A stretch of DNA of 64,000 nt, from assembly GCF_016595525.1 (NCBI RefSeq), contig NZ_JAENII010000003.1:248001-312000 (forward strand). The letters run 5' to 3'. Source of the stretch: Haloferula rosea. Its GTDB lineage: Bacteria > Verrucomicrobiota > Verrucomicrobiia > Verrucomicrobiales > Akkermansiaceae. Position numbers and translations under genes: made by a program. Under the pieces are notes generated by a model. That model was not told the origin of the DNA and did no database searches. It saw only the letters and a list, made by a program, of their open reading frames with translations. Shown here one piece after another: positions 60,055 to 64,000 of this stretch. Positions within the stretch are counted from its first letter, which is position 1, and each line of letters starts with the position of its first letter.

Positions 60055-62385
60055 ATGAAAGCTCTCTGGCTGCTTGCCCTCTTGCCAACCACCCTGCTCG
60101 CCGACTCGGTCGTGCCCGTGCTTACCCCCCGCACGGATCGTCCGTGGCTGGGCAAGGATTTCTGGAGCAATCCGGCGGAAGATTGGCTGCTCCGCGATGG
60201 TCGTCTCGAGAATCGTTTTTCCGGTGGCAACCGCTCGGTCGTCATCCTTACCGCCGAGGTCGGCCCGAAGCGGGAATCGATGACTCTCAAGACGGTGGTC
60301 GACCAAATCTCCTTTGAGACGCGGGGCGAGGGCTACGTCGGATTCGAAATCGGCCGTCAGGGCAAATTCGGAGATTACCGAGATTCGGCCATCTATGGAG
60401 CCGGACTCGCCGCCGGGATTGATTTTTCGGGGCGACCTTTCATTGGCGAACCGGTCGCGGACTCGCCGCCCCTCAAGATGCCCCTCAAAAATGTCTACCT
60501 GGAGTTCAAGGCGGATCCTGCGGAGGACGCCTCGTACCGCTGCACGCTGCGGGCGATGGACGGAGCCGGGCGCGAACTCGGGAGTGCCGTGCGCACGGTT
60601 CACGGTTCCCGTCTCGAGGGCCTGGTGGCTCTGATGGCAACGACGCGCATGCCCGCCGCCCAGCCTCTGACCCAAGCGCGGAAGGGCCCGGGAAAACCCA
60701 TCGCCCAAACACGGGGTGACGAAGGACGCTTCGCTTTCTCGGCAGTCTCCCTTGATGGCGGGAAGATCATCGCCCGACCTGAGCGGGCCTTTGGCCCGGT
60801 CCTGTGGACCACCTACACTTTGGACAACCGGGGCACCCTTCGGCTCTTGGTGCAGGGCGCTCCGTTTTCCCGCAACGCCAAGCATGAACTCACCCTCACC
60901 CTGCCCGGCCGGCAACCCATTGTCACCAACATGGAGCCGAACTCCCGCACCGGGCTTTTCCGCGTGCTTAAAGTCCCAACCGACCAGGACAGCCCCTTCA
61001 AGGTCACCCTCGCTGGTGAGACTTGGGAAGGCACGATCCGGGCCATTCCGAAGGGCCGAGACCTGGTCCACACCGCGCTCTCCTGCAACGATGCGACCGG
61101 TTTCCCACACAACGACCTCGTCGCCAATGTGGCGGAACAAAAGCCCGATTTGATCACCTTCCACGGCGACCAGATCTACGAAGGAGTCGGCGGCTACGGC
61201 CTGATCTACGACCAGCTCGAAAATGATCGCTCGCTGCAATCCTACCTCCGGAAATACGCCATGCATGGTTGGACATGGCGGGAAATCCTCCGCGACACCC
61301 CCTCCATCACCATCCCTGATGATCACGATGTGTTTCACGGGAACCTGTGGGGGGCGGGCGGTAACCCCAGCGACGTCAGCAAGGGCTTCGGCAACACAGC
61401 GCAGGATTCGGGCGGCTACAAGATGTCGGTCGAATTCGTCAATGCGGTCCACCGAACCCAAACCGGAAACCTTCCTGAACCCGCCGACCCAGCACCCTGC
61501 CGCAGCGGAATGTCGGTCTACTTCACCCGGCTCCCCTACGGCCCGCTCGATCTCGCCATCCTCTCGGACCGACAATTCAAGTCCGCACCACGGGACCTGC
61601 TTCCCGCCGCCGAGATCGAGAATGGCTGGCCCGCCAATCTCCGCTGGGATCCCATCACCCAATCGTCCCACCCGGATGCCGAACTCCTTGGGCCCCGCCA
61701 GGAAGCCTTCCTGCGCCGCTGGGTCAAGAACCCCGCCGAGGGCCATCAATTCCGCGTCGCCATCTCCCAGTCGCCTTGGCTCGCTCCCCAGACGCTTCCA
61801 AAGAACATCCATCACGACAAGTATGTCCCCACCCTCCCCGTCTATGCCCCGGGTGAATACGCGCCCGACGATGAGCCGAAGCCGGATTTCGACACCAATG
61901 GCTGGCCCAAGGAAAAGCGTGACCTCGGCCTGAAGCTCCTCAAGGAAGCCGGCGCCCTTCACATTACCGGTGACCAGCACCTCGGCACGACGGGACAGTA
62001 TGGCATTGAAACCCACCGCGACGGCCCATGGTGGATCTCCTCGCCCGCCATCGCCAATGTCTGGCCTCGTCGCTGGATGCCCGCCACGGAAGGCAAGAAC
62101 CGCCGGTCGGGCGATCCGAAGTGGCTGGGCGACTTCGCCGACGCCTTCGGCAATGACTTCACCCTGCACGCCGTCGCCAACCCGCACGATATCGACCGCG
62201 AGCCCGCCCGTTTGTTCGATCGTGCCGTCGGATACAGCGTCATCACCTACAGTCCGTCCACCGGGCACGCCACCCTTGCGAACTGGCCCTACTGGGCTTC
62301 CCCCGCCAAGGAAGCACCCGACAACTCGCCCTACCCCGGTTGGCCGATCGTCATCGATCCGAAGTCCGGGAAACGCATTCGCTGA
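60055..62385 (+). CDS. Secreted PhoD-like alkaline phosphatase / metallophosphoesterase
   Basis: 776 residues from ATG 60055, which starts a signal peptide (MKALWLLALLPTTLLA). A beta-rich N-terminal part (about 20-300) precedes the PhoD core: ITFHGDQIYEG, then TIPDDHDVFHGNLWGAGG, LAILSDRQFKS and LHITGDQHLGTTG. These Asp, His and Asn residues bind iron or calcium in PhoD enzymes. The family releases phosphate from phosphodiesters and monoesters outside the cytoplasm, usually under phosphate starvation. Longer than Bacillus PhoD; the N-terminal domain is an extra. No Pho box could be recognised. Confidence 0.88.
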   Translation: MKALWLLALLPTTLLADSVVPVLTPRTDRPWLGKDFWSNPAEDWLLRDGRLENRFSGGNRSVVILTAEVGPKRESMTLKTVVDQISFETRGEGYVGFEIGRQGKFGDYRDSAIYGAGLAAGIDFSGRPFIGEPVADSPPLKMPLKNVYLEFKADPAEDASYRCTLRAMDGAGRELGSAVRTVHGSRLEGLVALMATTRMPAAQPLTQARKGPGKPIAQTRGDEGRFAFSAVSLDGGKIIARPERAFGPVLWTTYTLDNRGTLRLLVQGAPFSRNAKHELTLTLPGRQPIVTNMEPNSRTGLFRVLKVPTDQDSPFKVTLAGETWEGTIRAIPKGRDLVHTALSCNDATGFPHNDLVANVAEQKPDLITFHGDQIYEGVGGYGLIYDQLENDRSLQSYLRKYAMHGWTWREILRDTPSITIPDDHDVFHGNLWGAGGNPSDVSKGFGNTAQDSGGYKMSVEFVNAVHRTQTGNLPEPADPAPCRSGMSVYFTRLPYGPLDLAILSDRQFKSAPRDLLPAAEIENGWPANLRWDPITQSSHPDAELLGPRQEAFLRRWVKNPAEGHQFRVAISQSPWLAPQTLPKNIHHDKYVPTLPVYAPGEYAPDDEPKPDFDTNGWPKEKRDLGLKLLKEAGALHITGDQHLGTTGQYGIETHRDGPWWISSPAIANVWPRRWMPATEGKNRRSGDPKWLGDFADAFGNDFTLHAVANPHDIDREPARLFDRAVGYSVITYSPSTGHATLANWPYWASPAKEAPDNSPYPGWPIVIDPKSGKRIR

Positions 62386-62464
62386 GCTTGTTTCCGCGAA
62401 CCGCCGACCGCTTCCCCGACTTTTTATCCCCTACGGGGATTGCGGACACCGCCAGCGAATCCCC

Positions 62465-62494
62465 TTGCCAAGTTGCCCCCTGCCCGTCTAGTCC
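62465..62494 (+). promoter_or_regulatory. Promoter-like motif before topB
   Basis: TTGCCA (62465-62470) and TAGTCC (62489-62494), 18 bases apart, 30 bases before the start codon. Confidence 0.45.
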
Positions 62495-62524
62495 GTCGCC
62501 ACCGCCATTACGGCGACCACTTTC

Positions 62525-64000
62525 ATGGGTAAGACACTGATCATCGCAGAAAAACCGTCCGTCATGACCGATCTCAGCAAAGCGCTGGGCAAGGTGATGG
62601 GCAAATTCGAGAAGAAGGGGCAGGCACGCGACGCCTACTTCGAAAATGACGACGCCGTGATCACTTCGGCCGTCGGTCACCTCGTCGAACTGCGGATGCC
62701 CACCGGCCCGAACGGGAACAAGCTTCCCTGGAAGTTCGACGTCCTCCCCGCCATCCCCAAGCGCTTCGAACTCGACCCGATCGAGCAGACCGCCCCGCGG
62801 CTCCGCCAGGTCGTGAAGCTTGCCAAACGCAAGGATATCGACCGGATCGTCAATGCCTGTGACGCCGGTCGCGAGGGTGAATTGATCTTCCGCTACATCA
62901 TGGACATCGGGAAGATCGACAAGCCCACCCAGCGCCTGTGGATGCAGTCGATGACCCAGGGATCCATCATCTCCGCCTGGGAAAAACTCCGCAGCGACGA
63001 CGAAATGCAGCCGCTTGCCGACGCAGCACGGTGTCGCTCCGAGTCCGACTGGCTGGTGGGCTTGAATGCCACCCGCGCCCTGACCTGTTTCCGCTCCCGC
63101 CACGGCGGCTTCAACATCACCTCCGCCGGCCGCGTGCAGACCCCGACTCTCGCCATCCTCGCGAAGCGCGAAGCCGAGATCCAGGCCTTCAAGCCCGAAG
63201 GCTACTACGAAGTCCACGGCACCTTCGGCGTGCAGGCGGGCAACTACCTCGGCAAGTGGATCGACGAGTCCTTCAAACGGGACCCCTCGAAGCCACACGG
63301 TCGGGCCGAACGCATCTGGGACCGCGAACTCGCCGACGCCATCAAATCCCGCTGTGAAGGCAAGACCGGCACGATCGAGGAAAAGAAGCGCCCTTCCACC
63401 CAGCGCTCGCCCCAGCTCTACGACCTGACCACCCTCCAGCGCGAAGCCCCCTTCTCCGCCAAAGGCACGCTGTCGCTCGCCCAGGCTCTGTATGAGAAGC
63501 ACAAGATGGTCACCTACCCGCGGACCGACTCGCGCTACCTGCCGGAGGACTACATGGCCACCGTCCGCTCGACCATGAGCGAGATCGCCAACTCCAGCCT
63601 GCCCGTCGGGGACTACGCCCGCAAGGTCCTCGAAGAACAGGACGGCGCCAAGCTGACCATGAACAAGCGGATCTTCGACTCCTCCAAGGTCACCGATCAC
63701 TTTGCGATCATCCCCACAGGCCGCGTCGTCAAACTCTCCGAAGCGGAAGAGAAGCTCTACGACATGATCGTGAAGCGCTTCATCGCCGTGTTCTTCCCCA
63801 ATGCCGAGTTCGAGCAGACCACCCGCCTCACCCGCATCTCCACCGATGCCACGGTCGATACCTTCAAGACCGAAGGCCGCGTGCTGGTCAAACCCGGCTG
63901 GCTCGCCGTGCTCGGAAGGAAACCCGGTGTGGCTTCCGGCAAGGATGACCTGACCGCCGTCTCCCCCGGTGAAACCGCGCAGACCGAGGCCATCGAGATC
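62525..64000 (+). CDS. topB: DNA topoisomerase III (type IA), 3' end cut by window
   Basis: 492 residues are visible and the frame is still open at the last base. Toprim features are [13 protein letters not shown] with Glu9 and the metal-binding DAGREGE (113-119). The active-site Tyr331 is in [28 protein letters not shown] is also family-typical. Type IA topoisomerases cut and rejoin one DNA strand to remove negative supercoils or separate intermediates. The overall layout fits TopB better than TopA. Confidence 0.93.
   Translation, partial: MGKTLIIAEKPSVMTDLSKALGKVMGKFEKKGQARDAYFENDDAVITSAVGHLVELRMPTGPNGNKLPWKFDVLPAIPKRFELDPIEQTAPRLRQVVKLAKRKDIDRIVNACDAGREGELIFRYIMDIGKIDKPTQRLWMQSMTQGSIISAWEKLRSDDEMQPLADAARCRSESDWLVGLNATRALTCFRSRHGGFNITSAGRVQTPTLAILAKREAEIQAFKPEGYYEVHGTFGVQAGNYLGKWIDESFKRDPSKPHGRAERIWDRELADAIKSRCEGKTGTIEEKKRPSTQRSPQLYDLTTLQREAPFSAKGTLSLAQALYEKHKMVTYPRTDSRYLPEDYMATVRSTMSEIANSSLPVGDYARKVLEEQDGAKLTMNKRIFDSSKVTDHFAIIPTGRVVKLSEAEEKLYDMIVKRFIAVFFPNAEFEQTTRLTRISTDATVDTFKTEGRVLVKPGWLAVLGRKPGVASGKDDLTAVSPGETAQTEAIEI

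Noticed and set aside
59884-62268. Long minus-strand reading frame (794 codons) inside the PhoD-like gene
   Set aside because: Shadow of a GC-rich gene; the plus strand carries the metal motifs of PhoD and a signal peptide.

Overview
The window looks like a chromosomal segment of a free-living, probably marine or salt-exposed verrucomicrobium of the Verrucomicrobiaceae type (Haloferula/Luteolibacter-like). The clues are a GC-rich sequence, the lineage-specific small basic protein at 12412, a complete Verru_Chthon-type pseudopilin cassette (27390-32194), a PEP-CTERM-like surface protein, a secreted sulfatase and ThuA protein, an outer-membrane LptD, and sodium machinery (Mrp/Mnh antiporter, bacterial NaV-type channel, DASS carrier). 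No rRNA, tRNA, CRISPR array, phage or intact insertion sequence was recognised.

Layout. 1-5502: a sugar-acid catabolic cluster (isomerase-like TIM barrel, L-galactose dehydrogenase-like aldo/keto reductase, unknown protein, L-galactonate 5-dehydrogenase-like ADH, tagaturonate epimerase, lactonase). Read in order, the enzymes give a plausible oxidative route from L-galactose to D-fructuronate. 5512-7713: secreted ThuA protein and an ABC ATPase with a small membrane partner. 7714-11664: poorly conserved accessory stretch with REP-like palindromes, pyrimidine-rich spacer, a PEP-CTERM protein with a run-on tail, small membrane proteins and an I78-like secreted protein. 11665-16559: housekeeping genes (upp, small basic protein, RluB-type pseudouridine synthase, acetyl-CoA synthetase) and a coiled-coil protein. 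16580-26725: envelope block (mpl peptidoglycan recycling, HAD phosphatase, SDR39U1 protein, LptD, nitroreductase, then an MlaE/pseudo-ATPase/MlaD/lipoprotein operon). 26732-32194: Verru_Chthon cassette D-B-C-A plus a secreted fifth protein. 32353-43231: unknown TIM-barrel-like protein, two paralogous pseudopilins flanking an HtrA protease, its pseudoprotease partner and RNase R, then a beta-propeller protein and an FKBP isomerase. 43384-53181: ion transport (DASS, TSUP, MnhA-G, universal stress protein, NaV channel). 53311-64000: SDR, cNMP-binding protein, sulfatase, aminotransferase, ECF sigma/anti-sigma pair, PhoD-like phosphatase and topoisomerase III (cut by the window end).

Most interesting points: (1) the proposed L-galactose pathway; (2) an Mla-type lipid transporter whose ATPase subunit has lost every catalytic motif; (3) an HtrA protease followed by a protease-fold protein without the catalytic serine and histidine; (4) REP-like palindromes, one of which supplies a stop codon; (5) a recurring TTGCCA-N17/18-TAGnnT promoter-like motif, once placed so that the transcript would be leaderless; (6) a row of hairpins ending in a strong terminator between convergent genes, a candidate small RNA. 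All functional statements rest on reading motifs and remembered family sequences; no database search was run.
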